Positions 1 to 8,300 are shown, counted from the first letter of the stretch. The stretch: DNA of 10,809 bases from an uncultured Moraxella sp. (GCA_937975585.1 CALJUC010000285.1:1-10809); one strand, 5' to 3'. The notes: generated by a model from the letters alone, not told the origin. Made by a program: numbers and translations.

Positions 1-430
1 CATACCATTCTGTGGTATCAAGATTTACTCCAATAACTTCAATAACTTGCAGTAAATCGTCAATCGCTTGGCAAAATTCTAAAGTGAAAATTGCTCTTGA
101 ATAACTTTCAAAGCAATTAAAACCACTGTATGCACCAAATCCGTGTAGTTTATTATGCTTATCAAAATTTTCACCCATAAAGACAAAATCAAATAGCCAT
201 CGTTGTAATACCATGCTAACAGTTGATTGCCAGTTTTCGATTTTATTGGTAGATAGTTGAGAGTTTGGATAATGTTTTACAAGAAAATTATGAGTATCTT
301 AAACTAACTCTAAGCTATTATCAATTTGAGTGATTTCAAAGGTATAGCTATGATTTGTTTTAGCATTTACATAGATAAAGCTATCCAATTGTCCTTGTAA
401 TCTACCTAATTGATAATCAAAGTCACTCAT
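1..430 (-). pseudogene. unrecognised gene interrupted by an in-frame TAA, partial at left edge
   Basis: Reading leftwards from the ATG at 430-428 gives 43 codons (MSDFDYQLGRLQG...), then TAA at 301-299. The same frame then stays open for another 99 codons to the window edge (DTHNFLVKHYP... to ...GVNLDTTEWY). One stop in about 142 codons of AT-rich DNA, with no frame change, points to a single nonsense mutation or base-call error in one coding sequence. The start is credible: its ATG overlaps the TGA of the upstream phosphodiesterase gene (ATGA), with AGGTGAG just before it, so translation is probably coupled. The product looks soluble, rich in aromatic and acidic residues, with no signal peptide or membrane segment. 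I do not recognise the family. G+C is roughly 30-33%, clearly below the other genes here. If the TAA is real, only a 43-residue peptide is made. Confidence 0.6.
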
Positions 431-1272
431 AACTCACCTAAAAATTTCGTGGGAAAATCAGTAATGATACAATCCACGCCCATATTCAGCAATTTTTTCG
501 CCGCATCAATATCATTCACCGTCCAAGCGGTCACTTTTAGACCAAAGCGTTTGGCAATCTCAACCAAAGTAGGCGTAATCAGCGCATAATACACGCCAAC
601 TTGCCCACAGCCAAGCTCACACGCTTGATTAAACGTTCGATACATTAACGCCTCACCATCTTTATTTGGCATGGGTAAAAAGCGAATTTGGCTAGGTAAC
701 GTTGTTTTTGGCTCTAACAATAAACCAGTTGGATAGCGCATTGGCAAACTCGCTTGTTGTAGCTGCAACTGCAACAAGATATCAGTATCAAAACTGGTCA
801 AGGTAATCGGTAAAATTTGCCAATCAGGGTTTGATAATAGCCTAAGCAAATTTTGCACTAGCACAATGGGATGGGTGCGGATATGGGTTTTGATTTCCAA
901 TTCAATATGCCGATAGCCAGTCAAATAGGGGTATAACTGTTCAAGTGTGAGAATGGGCTGACTGATAAAGCCTTGTTCAAAGTTGGGCTGATAACGGCTA
1001 AAGTCCGATTGGCGATACTGAGTGAGTTGATTTAAAGTCTTATCCATGACCCAGCTTTGTTCACCGACCAAGCGCTCAAGCGTTTCATCATGTACTACGA
1101 CAAACTGACCATCAGTGGTCATTTGTATATCAAATTCAATACCATCGAGTTGTTTACCATTGACTTGTAAATGTTGGGCATGGGCAAAACCAATGGCACT
1201 ATTTTCCAAATACTCAGCGCGCGCGCCACGATGACCTAACAGGTAACACTGTGATAAATAAGACATACGCAT
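427..1272 (-). CDS. glycerophosphodiester phosphodiesterase family protein
   Basis: The predicted reaction is hydrolysis of glycerophosphodiesters to sn-glycerol-3-phosphate and an alcohol. The 281-residue TIM-barrel protein has the GDPD hallmarks: HRG at 14-16 followed by EN at 23-24, the metal-binding ExD pair E46/D48 in GIEFDIQ, the second catalytic His in VVVHD (H61), LEIK around 125-128, and the C-terminal AWTVND (249-254) and GVDCIITDFP (265-274). There is no signal peptide, so it is probably cytoplasmic, like UgpQ. The length is slightly above the usual 240-260. Translation could start at 1272 or at the in-frame ATG at 1266; the latter sits 6 bases after a GAG. It overlaps the next gene by four bases. 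The substrate cannot be told from sequence, so no symbol is given. Confidence 0.9.
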   Translation of the reverse strand: MRMSYLSQCYLLGHRGARAEYLENSAIGFAHAQHLQVNGKQLDGIEFDIQMTTDGQFVVVHDETLERLVGEQSWVMDKTLNQLTQYRQSDFSRYQPNFEQGFISQPILTLEQLYPYLTGYRHIELEIKTHIRTHPIVLVQNLLRLLSNPDWQILPITLTSFDTDILLQLQLQQASLPMRYPTGLLLEPKTTLPSQIRFLPMPNKDGEALMYRTFNQACELGCGQVGVYYALITPTLVEIAKRFGLKVTAWTVNDIDAAKKLLNMGVDCIITDFPTKFLGEL

Positions 1273-1313
1273 CTCGCAATCAATTGATATAAAAGTCCAA
1301 ATAAGCTGTGCTC

Positions 1314-1342
1314 ACTATACTCAAAAAAGCCGCAGTTCACCA
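1314..1342 (-). promoter_or_regulatory. weak candidate promoter for the phosphodiesterase gene
   Basis: On the minus strand TGGTGA (1342-1337), a 17-base spacer and TATAGT (1319-1314) form a possible sigma70 promoter. The -10 matches five of six consensus bases and the -35 is poor. It overlaps the hairpin at 1323-1347, so the two may not act together. Confidence 0.3.
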
Positions 1343-1347
1343 TGCGG
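1323..1347 (-). terminator. terminator-like hairpin upstream of the phosphodiesterase gene
   Basis: Read on the minus strand, CCGCA (1347-1343) pairs with TGCGG (1334-1330) around an 8-base loop. C and TTTTTT follow (1329-1323). The five-pair GC-rich stem plus U-tract fits a small intrinsic terminator. It lies about 50 bases upstream of the gene, so it would act as a leader attenuator or block upstream minus-strand transcription. Confidence 0.45.
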
Positions 1348-1419
1348 TATGTGCGATTAAGTTAGCGATGACCTGATAAACAGCCGCATAAACAGTGACA
1401 CCTAGCGCGCAATTTACCG

Positions 1420-1447
1420 TTGTCGTGGGTCAAAATTCGGTTATAAT
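1420..1447 (+). promoter_or_regulatory. sigma70-type promoter for the PrpF-family gene
   Basis: TTGTCG (1420-1425), a 16-base spacer and a perfect TATAAT (1442-1447) form the clearest promoter in the window. Transcription would start near 1454, giving a leader of about 75 bases before the ATG at 1529. Confidence 0.65.
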
Positions 1448-1471
1448 AGTTTGTCATTTTATTTTGAGAAT

Positions 1472-1496
1472 ATCTGTCTCATTGAGAACAGATTTT
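1472..1496 (+). promoter_or_regulatory. hairpin with T-run in the prpF leader
   Basis: Within the predicted leader, ATCTGTCTC (1472-1480) can pair with GAGA and CAGAT (1484-1493) around an ATT loop with one unpaired A. A run of four T follows (1493-1496). The stem is about nine pairs but AT-rich. It could be a weak attenuator or an mRNA-stabilising 5' hairpin. No known riboswitch is recognised. Confidence 0.3.
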
Positions 1497-1528
1497 ACCG
1501 TTTTCCATACCAACCATAAGGAAATGAT

Positions 1529-2722
1529 ATGAGCACATCTACCACTGCATTCGCCCCCCAAGTCGGTGTCAAAGCAACCTATATGCGTGGCGGTACCTCA
1601 AAGGGTACGTTTTTTAATTTAAACGATTTGCCAGAGCGTTGCCAAGTGGCAGGCGAGGCACGTGATAAGTTTTTACTACGTGTGGTTGGTAGCCCAGACC
1701 CTTATGGGAAACAAATCGACGGTTTAGGTAATGGCTCATCGTCGACGTCTAAAGTCGTGATTTTGTCAAAATCAGATATCGCTGATCATGATGTGAATTA
1801 TTTATTTGGTCAAGTGGCGATTGATAAGCCAATGATTGATTGGAGTGGTAACTGTGGTAACTTGACCGCTGCGGTGGGTTCGTTCGCAATTGCTAATGGT
1901 TTGGTTGATAGTAGCAAAGTACCACAAAACGGTATCTGTGAAGTACGTATTTGGCAGCAAAATATCAGCAAAACCATCGTGGCGCATGTGCCAATGACCA
2001 ATGGTCAAGTTCAAGAAACCGGTGACTTTGAGCTTGATGGTGTGACGTTCCCTGCCGCAGAAGTCAAAATCGAATTTATCGACCCAGTGGATAGTGATGG
2101 CGATATGTTCCCTACGGGCAACTTGACCGATAGCTTAGAAGTGCCAGACGTTGGTACGTTTGAAGTCACTATGATCAATGCCGGTATCCCAACCATTTTC
2201 TTAAATGCAAGCGACCTAGGGTTTACTGGTACTGAGCTACAAAAAGATATCAATAGCAACGCTGAAATCTTAGCAAAACTTGAAAAAATCCGTGCGCATG
2301 GCGCAGTGAAAATGGGCCTAATCCAAGACATTAAAGAAGCCGAAACGCGCCAACATACCCCAAAAATCGCTTGGGTATCAGCCCCAACAGATTACACGGC
2401 CTCAAGTGGTAAAGCGGTGAAAGGCGCTGAGATTGATTTGCTAGCACGTGCCATGAGTATGGGTCAGTTACACCATGCCATGATGGGTACGGCATCGGTC
2501 GCGATTGGTACGGCCGCAACCATCAAAGGTACATTAGTGAACCAAGCAGCCGGTGGCAAAGATTTGACCGAAGTACGTTTTGGTCATCCATCAGGGACGT
2601 TGTTGGTGGGTGGTGAATCGGTACAAGTCGATGGCAAATGGCAAGCCAAAAAAGTATCAATGAGCCGTTCAGCACGCCGTTTGATGGTGGGTGAAGTGTT
2701 TGTACCGGGCGATGCGTTCTAA
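1529..2722 (+). CDS. prpF: PrpF-family isomerase (2-methylaconitate cis-trans isomerase-like)
   Basis: The 397-residue protein belongs to the PrpF family. Its best-known members isomerise 2-methylaconitate for AcnD in the 2-methylcitrate cycle of propionate breakdown; related members are tautomerases in aromatic degradation. Near the N-terminus it has the family signature MRGGTSKGTFF (19-29) and GSPDPYGKQIDGLGNG (54-69). SSTSK (71-75) and GNCGN (107-111) supply K75 and C109, whose 34-residue spacing equals that of the catalytic Lys and Cys I recall for Shewanella PrpF. The C-terminus holds GHPSGTLLVGG. AAGGAA (1518-1523) precedes the ATG at normal spacing. It has its own promoter and terminator and no prpB, prpC or acnD beside it, so it is monocistronic here. 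The family is clear; the exact substrate is inferred. Confidence 0.88.
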   Translation: MSTSTTAFAPQVGVKATYMRGGTSKGTFFNLNDLPERCQVAGEARDKFLLRVVGSPDPYGKQIDGLGNGSSSTSKVVILSKSDIADHDVNYLFGQVAIDKPMIDWSGNCGNLTAAVGSFAIANGLVDSSKVPQNGICEVRIWQQNISKTIVAHVPMTNGQVQETGDFELDGVTFPAAEVKIEFIDPVDSDGDMFPTGNLTDSLEVPDVGTFEVTMINAGIPTIFLNASDLGFTGTELQKDINSNAEILAKLEKIRAHGAVKMGLIQDIKEAETRQHTPKIAWVSAPTDYTASSGKAVKGAEIDLLARAMSMGQLHHAMMGTASVAIGTAATIKGTLVNQAAGGKDLTEVRFGHPSGTLLVGGESVQVDGKWQAKKVSMSRSARRLMVGEVFVPGDAF

Positions 2723-2788
2723 TTAAACCAATTTACCGAAAACAGTGTTAATGACAAGTGGCTTTCGGCTAAAATTCGGGTATGATGT

Positions 2789-2819
2789 AAGGGCGTTTTG
2801 ATAACGCCCTTATTTTTTT
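2789..2819 (+). terminator. intrinsic terminator after prpF
   Basis: AAGGGCGTT (2789-2797) pairs perfectly with AACGCCCTT (2803-2811) around a five-base loop. One A and then seven T (2813-2819) follow. This classical Rho-independent terminator separates prpF from the next gene. Confidence 0.9.
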
Positions 2820-2827
2820 GCCATAAC

Positions 2828-2854
2828 ATGATTGAAAACTACGATTACTTATGA
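2828..2854 (+). other. possible 8-codon leader ORF overlapping the pgeF start
   Basis: ATG at 2828 opens an eight-codon reading frame (MIENYDYL) whose TGA (2852-2854) overlaps the pgeF ATG as ATGA. Neither start has an evident Shine-Dalgarno sequence. An ORF this short can arise by chance; it is listed because its stop-start overlap would permit translational coupling. Confidence 0.2.
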
Positions 2855-3690
2855 CTTTATCTTCTTTTATTGCTTTATCAGATTCACCGCTACTTAGCGT
2901 ATTACAAACCACCACGAACGGTACACCGGCCAATGCGGACAGCCTATATGGCGGTTTTAACTTAGGTACTCATGTTAATGATAATTTTAATGCCGTCCAA
3001 GCCAATCGTGCCAAGCTTCTTGCACAAATTCAGCAACAACATCCCAGTGTCAATCGGATTTGTTGGTTAAACCAAGTACATGGCAATGACGTGTATCATG
3101 TCACTGACCATATCGATACAGTGCCTGTATCAGCCGATGCACATATCACCACCTTAGCAGATACTGCATTGGCTATCATGACGGCCGACTGTGTTCCGGT
3201 GATGATTAGTAGCCAAGATGGTGAGGTCATTGGTGCGATACACGCGGGCTGGCAAGGCTTGGCCAAAGATGTGATTGCCAATACCGTACAGAAAATGGCG
3301 CACCAAATCAGCATTGATAATCAAGACTTCAATGCTGCTGAGTTAGCGCAGATTACCAACGGGTGGCAAGCATGGATTGGCGCGGCCATTAGCCAAGATA
3401 GTTACGAAGTGGATAGTCGGGTTAAAGAGGGTGTGTTATCCATATTATCCGTTGATGAGGCAACCGCAACACAACTGTTTAGACCAAATCCTGACAAAGC
3501 AGGACATTACTTTGCTGATTTGACCAAAGTTGCTGAGTTGCAACTGAATACTTGTGGTATCAATCAAGTCTATCAAAGCGGGCTAGATAGCTATCGTGAT
3601 GAGCGTTTTTACTCTTATCGTCGCCAGTCACAGGCCAAGTTGCCAAGTACCGGACGTATGGCAACCTTGATTATCAAGCCATCTGAATAA
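2851..3690 (+). CDS. pgeF: PgeF/YfiH family (polyphenol oxidase / laccase-domain) protein
   Basis: A 279-residue DUF152/YfiH-family protein. Members have been described as multicopper-like laccases, purine nucleoside phosphorylases/adenosine deaminases, and in E. coli as PgeF, which prevents misincorporation of L-Ser in place of L-Ala in peptidoglycan precursors. Seen here are FNLGTHVND (36-44), the metal-site residues H77 (NQVHG), C114 (TADCVPV) and H131 (IHAGWQGL), then a WIGAAISQDSYEV segment and the C-terminal RDERFYSYRR with TGRMA. All three conserved metal ligands are intact. It is somewhat longer than E. coli YfiH (243 residues), with extra sequence at 138-180. There is no signal peptide, so it is cytoplasmic. 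The ATG lacks a clear ribosome site; a tiny upstream ORF overlaps it. The gene is convergent with surA. Confidence 0.9.
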   Translation: MTLSSFIALSDSPLLSVLQTTTNGTPANADSLYGGFNLGTHVNDNFNAVQANRAKLLAQIQQQHPSVNRICWLNQVHGNDVYHVTDHIDTVPVSADAHITTLADTALAIMTADCVPVMISSQDGEVIGAIHAGWQGLAKDVIANTVQKMAHQISIDNQDFNAAELAQITNGWQAWIGAAISQDSYEVDSRVKEGVLSILSVDEATATQLFRPNPDKAGHYFADLTKVAELQLNTCGINQVYQSGLDSYRDERFYSYRRQSQAKLPSTGRMATLIIKPSE

Positions 3691-3699
3691 GCTACCAAT

Positions 3700-3734
3700 A
3701 AAAAAAGGGGAAATTATCAATTTCCCCTTTTTTT
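3700..3734. terminator. bidirectional terminator between pgeF and surA
   Basis: A perfect inverted repeat: an A-run, GGGG and AAATT (3700-3715), a three-base loop ATC, then AATTT, CCCC and seven T (3719-3734). A-runs and T-runs on both sides give a U-tract in either direction, as expected between convergent genes. Confidence 0.9.
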
Positions 3735-3748
3735 ATAGCATGTTTTGA

Positions 3749-5137
3749 TTACTGATTGATTTTGATATAGGCTTGCGCGCGTAGCTCTTGTAACCAGTCC
3801 TCTAGCGCTTGTGGTGCCATACGTTGGTAAAGCAATTCACGCGCCATATTGCGGCGGTAAGTATCGGTTACGTCTTGTTTGCGCTGGGCATCGACTTTTA
3901 GGATATGCCAACCAAATTGGGTTTGGAATGGGGTCGAGAAGTCATTGACCGGGGTGTTTTTCATCACGGCTTCAAACTGCGGTACCATTTCACCCTCAGT
4001 AACCCAGCCCAATGAACCGCCATTGGCCGCACTACCGTCTTTGGAGTAGGTCGCTGCGAGCGTGGCAAAGTCGGCACCTTGTTGTAGCTGTTGGTAGATG
4101 CTGTCGATTTGCTGTTTTGCCATCTCTGGTGATAGGCTTGGTGAAGGGCTAATCAAGATATGACGTGTGCTCCATTGGTCAATAACTTGCTGACCACCGC
4201 CTTTTTTATCGATTAATTTAATCACATTCACGCCTTCAGGGGTAACGAGCGGTTGACTGACTTGACCCACTTGTAACGCGGTAATGTCTTTTGAAATTTC
4301 GGTTGGCAAATCTTTGGCCACATGAAAGCCCATGTCACCACCTTGTATTTGTGGCGCATAGTTGAGTTGTGCTTTTTCGATAACGCTATTTAGGTCAGCA
4401 TTATCCGCGCGTAAGCCATCGGCGATTTGGCGCGCGATGTTTAAGGCTTGCTGTTTTTGTTTATCGGTGATGGCGCCCGTTGCAGTGCTACTGCTATAAG
4501 GTACACGGACGTGTAGGGTACGGTATTGGCTTTCGTCTAAGGCGTTGCTCTCAGGTGAGCGTAGGAACATATCAACGTCTTGGTCAGTGATACGGACGCG
4601 GCGCGCCATTTGTTGTTGTTGTAGTGCTTGAATCGCTAAATCATCACTGATTTGTTGGCGTAATGCTTGGTAAGTGCCTGGTCGGGTTTTATCAACTTTT
4701 TGTTGAAAATCAGCAAGGCTTGCAGCGCCATTTTGTTTGGCGATATTTGACAAGGCATTATTGACTTGATTGTCATCTGCATTGAGACCTTGACGCTTGA
4801 CCAAATCAAGCTGCAACTGACGGGTGATCATTTGGTTAAGCACTTGTGAGTACATTTGCTGTGCAGGCGGCACGGGTTGTTTGCTCGCACGTAGCTGTGC
4901 GACGGCTTGGGCAACGGCTTGTTCAAGCTCACTGTTTAAAATCGCATTGTCGTTAACCACAGCAATGACACCATCAATTAACTGACCTTGGGCAGGTGCT
5001 GCGGTAACGGCGCTATTATTATTTGTCGTTGTGGTGTCAGCTGCTTGGCTTACTTGGGGTAAGGTAAGTTGGGTCAATGCGACACCGCCCATCATAGCCA
5101 AACGTAATGCAGCGTGGTTAAAACGAATAGACTTCAT
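3749..5137 (-). CDS. surA: periplasmic chaperone / peptidyl-prolyl isomerase SurA
   Basis: SurA escorts unfolded outer-membrane proteins, LptD among them, through the periplasm to the BAM complex. From the chosen ATG the protein has 462 residues. The signal peptide is about 1-32 (MKSIRF..., hydrophobic stretch, cleavage after SQA). The SurA N-terminal domain begins with LIDGVIAVVNDNAIL (about 53-67). A divergent first parvulin domain (about 203-312, with GGDMGF) is followed by a well-conserved second one (about 320-417) with RHILI, GGSLGW and QFGWHILKV. The frame extends five codons upstream to a TTG, but AAGGA lies inside that extension at proper spacing from the ATG at 5137, so 5137 is chosen. 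E. coli SurA is 428 residues. It lies downstream of lptD on the same strand, but the 252-base gap suggests it has its own promoter. Confidence 0.93.
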   Translation of the reverse strand: MKSIRFNHAALRLAMMGGVALTQLTLPQVSQAADTTTTNNNSAVTAAPAQGQLIDGVIAVVNDNAILNSELEQAVAQAVAQLRASKQPVPPAQQMYSQVLNQMITRQLQLDLVKRQGLNADDNQVNNALSNIAKQNGAASLADFQQKVDKTRPGTYQALRQQISDDLAIQALQQQQMARRVRITDQDVDMFLRSPESNALDESQYRTLHVRVPYSSSTATGAITDKQKQQALNIARQIADGLRADNADLNSVIEKAQLNYAPQIQGGDMGFHVAKDLPTEISKDITALQVGQVSQPLVTPEGVNVIKLIDKKGGGQQVIDQWSTRHILISPSPSLSPEMAKQQIDSIYQQLQQGADFATLAATYSKDGSAANGGSLGWVTEGEMVPQFEAVMKNTPVNDFSTPFQTQFGWHILKVDAQRKQDVTDTYRRNMARELLYQRMAPQALEDWLQELRAQAYIKINQ

Positions 5138-5150
5138 GCAGAATTCCTTC

Positions 5151-5198
5151 AAAGCATCTTTTAATCAAAGCATTTTTTAAAAAAAGCATCTTTCAATA
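5151..5198. repeat. three tandem 16-bp imperfect repeats in the surA leader
   Basis: Units start at 5151, 5167 and 5183, exactly 16 bases apart. Each begins AAAGCAT, then C or T, then TTT. On the surA coding strand each unit ends in AAAGATGCTTT (or AAAAATGCTTT); the AAAG/CTTT arms form a small inverted repeat. The array ends at the base before the surA Shine-Dalgarno region. It could be a regulator-binding array, an mRNA structure element or slippage-derived DNA. Confidence 0.7.
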
Positions 5199-5203
5199 TT
5201 ATA
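5198..5203 (-). promoter_or_regulatory. possible -10 element for surA
   Basis: On the minus strand a perfect TATAAT lies at 5203-5198, beside the repeat array and about 60 bases before the surA ATG. No good -35 hexamer sits 16-18 bases upstream. The rest of the 5138-5389 gap is AT-rich, holds the inverted repeat CGCAAA (5241-5246) / TTTGCG (5259-5264), and shows no clear lptD terminator. Confidence 0.3.
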
Positions 5204-5389
5204 AATACGACTGTGCAAAATTAAATTTATATATTGTCAGCGCAAACAATTCATTAAATTTGCGTTGCGCAATAGCCGGTCATCATAAACTAAGTTGCTA
5301 AACGCGTCAGCTAATATCCTGTAATCACACGTTGATTTTTTTTGCTGTAATTTTGCAACAACGTTTGTAATCGCAGAATAAGCCGCTAC

Positions 5390-8300
5390 TTAGAATGATT
5401 GTAATTGGTTATAACCTAGCACACGGTCACTCATCAGACCGGATAAACGACCACTACGGCGATTGGAAATACCGTTTAAGCTAATCTCGGCCATAATCGC
5501 ACGGGTTGGTTTATCGGTACTGTCTAACTCATTGTAGTAGCTACGTCCATAAATCGATAACCCATAACAACAGCTTTCATAGGTTACGCCTGCTAGCGCA
5601 TCGCTAAAGCGGCTGCGGTCATTATCGTATTGTACCGCACCTAAAAAACTCCAACCGTTACGTATCGGGAAAATCGCTGAAGCGGTAATCGCGGATAAGT
5701 CTTTTTGGCCAAACTCATTGGCTCTACGTTTGACAAAGCCTAGGTTATACAGCGAGGTATTGGTCGGTTGGTAACGGAATTGACCGTTATAATAGTTTAA
5801 GCTACCGTCACTATTTACCGCACCGTCTAAATCTACCCAAAAGTCTTGTCGTGGTTGTGAGCTTAGCTGCATCACAGTCGCACTACGGCCACTGTTAATT
5901 GGTTGCTGATTAGCGTCCAACACCACACGGCTATCTTCTAAATAAATTCGCTGTCCGATACTGGCATCTAAGCGAGTTAATCCCACACCATCGATATAGC
6001 GGTAATTGACCGATGGGGTCAAATGGTTATTGTCTGGTATACGGTCATAACCCAAAAACCACGAGTTTTCATACAGCTGTGGAAAGTTGAGGGACGCTAG
6101 ACGCGTGTTAAAGTTCGGTACATCGGTTTGGTCTTCATACGGTGCGTATACGTATTTTAAGCGTGGGCTAATAAGTTGGTAGCCACCGGTGAAGTGTTTG
6201 TCCCAAGGCGAACCCGCTTTAAAAAAGTTGAGTCCCATATCCAAGCTGTATTCAGGGACAAAGATAGATTTGCTCTTGTTATCCTTACTATAGTTATTGT
6301 CCAATACTGTTTCTTGATCATATTGGGTATATAAATGCTGTAAGCTAACTGCGGGTGTCACATAACCCCAAGCGCGGTTAATCGGGTAGGCGGCAGTAAT
6401 TTTGTTAAACATACGCCCCGCACTTTGTTCAAGGGCCGAGCCATCATCAATCGGACGTTTAAAATAAGCAAAATCACTAACACCTGTGATATCAAACTTT
6501 TCTATCCAAGGCAATTTGTAGTGAAGTGATAACTGCGGTAAGCGATAGTAAGGTTTGTCTTTATCCAACACTTCTTGGTTACCGGTTAAGTCGCTACTTA
6601 AGGTCTGGAACGTTTCAAACTTGGCCAATGCGGTTAGATAGTCGTTGTAGTAATTAGCCTGAATGCGGCGTGGCAAATTAAACTGATTCCCCAAGGTGTT
6701 TAAGCTATCCATGGTGTCAAAGTCGTTAAAGTATGCACTGTCAGATACATACTGATAAACGGCTTCGGCTGATAAGGTTGGGATATCTTTAGACTGCCAG
6801 CGATGCTGATAGAAAAGACTGCTACGGTCTTCGTCATTATATTGGCGATCGCTTGGTAAATAGGAACCAGTGATATTGCCTGCCCCATAGTCACGCGTTA
6901 AATAACGAAACTCTCCTGTGAGCATCGGGTTACGGTTGCTAAAAACACTTGGCGTTAACGTCGCGTCGTAGTTTGGTGCTAGGTTAAAGTAATAAGGCGT
7001 CTGGAGATTAACACCGCCATCGGTACTAAAGCCAAAGCGTGGGATTAAAAAGCCACTGGTGCGTCGATCGTCAATCGGGAAGTTAAAATAGGGTAGGTAT
7101 AAAATTGGGGTGTTTTTGACTTTTAAGGTCGCACCACGTGCTTCACCGCGGCCGGTATCGGTATCAATGTCAATGTTTTTGGCATTGATTTGCCATGTGG
7201 GGTTGACAGGGTCACAGGTGGTAAACATTACCTCGTCAATTTGGTACTGGCTTTCACTGATTTTATTCAGTTGTTTGGCATAACCATGCGCCTGTAGCGA
7301 CACACTGGCAAAGGCGACATCACGTGCGGTGGCTTTGCTAGAATCTGTCTGATAGGCCACTTCATCGGCAACGGTGATAATGCCACCTTCTACATTACGA
7401 ATATCTGAACGTGAGGTGACAGGGGTAGCGCCACTTTGCCCCGTATCAACCAGCAATACATTGCCTTGGGCAGCGGCCACGCCATCTTGTAGATTGACGA
7501 CAACTTTATCTGCGGCAATTTGCTGACGGCCTTGATTGACTTGGACATTGCCGCTAAGCTCAGCGTAGGTGTCATTGTCGTAGTAACCATAATCGGCTTC
7601 GGCATATAGGGGGAAACTGCTATTGGGGCGGTCAGTTTTTGCGGCTGCTTGGGCGTCTGCGGCATGGAAACTAGAACTTGGATAGACCCAAGTACCACGA
7701 CACATGGGTGCATTGGTAATGGCTGGCGTGGTTGTGTTAATCACCGTGGGCGTCAGATTTTGAGTGACACCATCTGCCGAGTCACTGGTGGTGTTAGTGA
7801 CTGTTGAGCTAGCATCCGCGCTATCGCTTGGGCGAGTGACCTCAGTGGTTGGCAGCTGTTGGTCATTGGGCTGATAAAAACTCGCTAATCGCTCAAGGCT
7901 CGCTTGTTGTTGGGTATTGGGGACATAGTTGGGGCGAGTGCGTGCAGATTCTCCGCCTGTCGGTGGCGCAGAAATCGGTGTGCGGCCAGTTTGGGTGGTG
8001 ACATCAATCTCATTGCTATCTGTTGACGCGTCCGATATCGCTGTGTCACTATCATTGGGCGGTGTGGCTGAATCGGTGCTTGACTCAGTCGCTACCACCG
8101 TGTCAGTATTTGCGACATTGGTATTGTTAGGATTGCTAATAGGGGTATCAAGACTTGTCGGACTGTCTGCCGTATTGGGGTTATGAATGATTAATTCAGC
8201 GTGGCTAGGCGACAATGCTAGACCGCTAATACCCATCACCAATGAATAACGATAAGCCAAATGTAAGGCTTGGGTTAATCGTGACAAACGGATGGACGGC

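Noticed and set aside
299..301. Programmed readthrough or recoding at the in-frame TAA
   Set aside because: TAA is the least leaky stop, it is not a selenocysteine or pyrrolysine codon, and no recoding structure is visible; mutation or sequence error is simpler.
2011..2519. Minus-strand ORFs of 106 and 62 codons inside prpF
   Set aside because: They are shadows of a clearly coding gene, with no motifs of their own and no ribosome sites.
2759..2786. TATGAT as a promoter for pgeF
   Set aside because: There is no recognisable -35 at 16-18 bases, and transcription would start inside the prpF terminator hairpin.
5320..5350. Possible terminator (AATCA/TGATT plus T-run) after lptD
   Set aside because: The stem is only five AT-rich pairs, and the T-run lies on the plus strand, the wrong direction for lptD.
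7929..8186. 85-codon plus-strand ORF encoding a hydrophobic protein
   Set aside because: It is antisense to the Ser/Thr/Asn/Asp-rich linker of lptD; the complement of such codons gives Val/Leu/Ala-rich sequence without being a gene.
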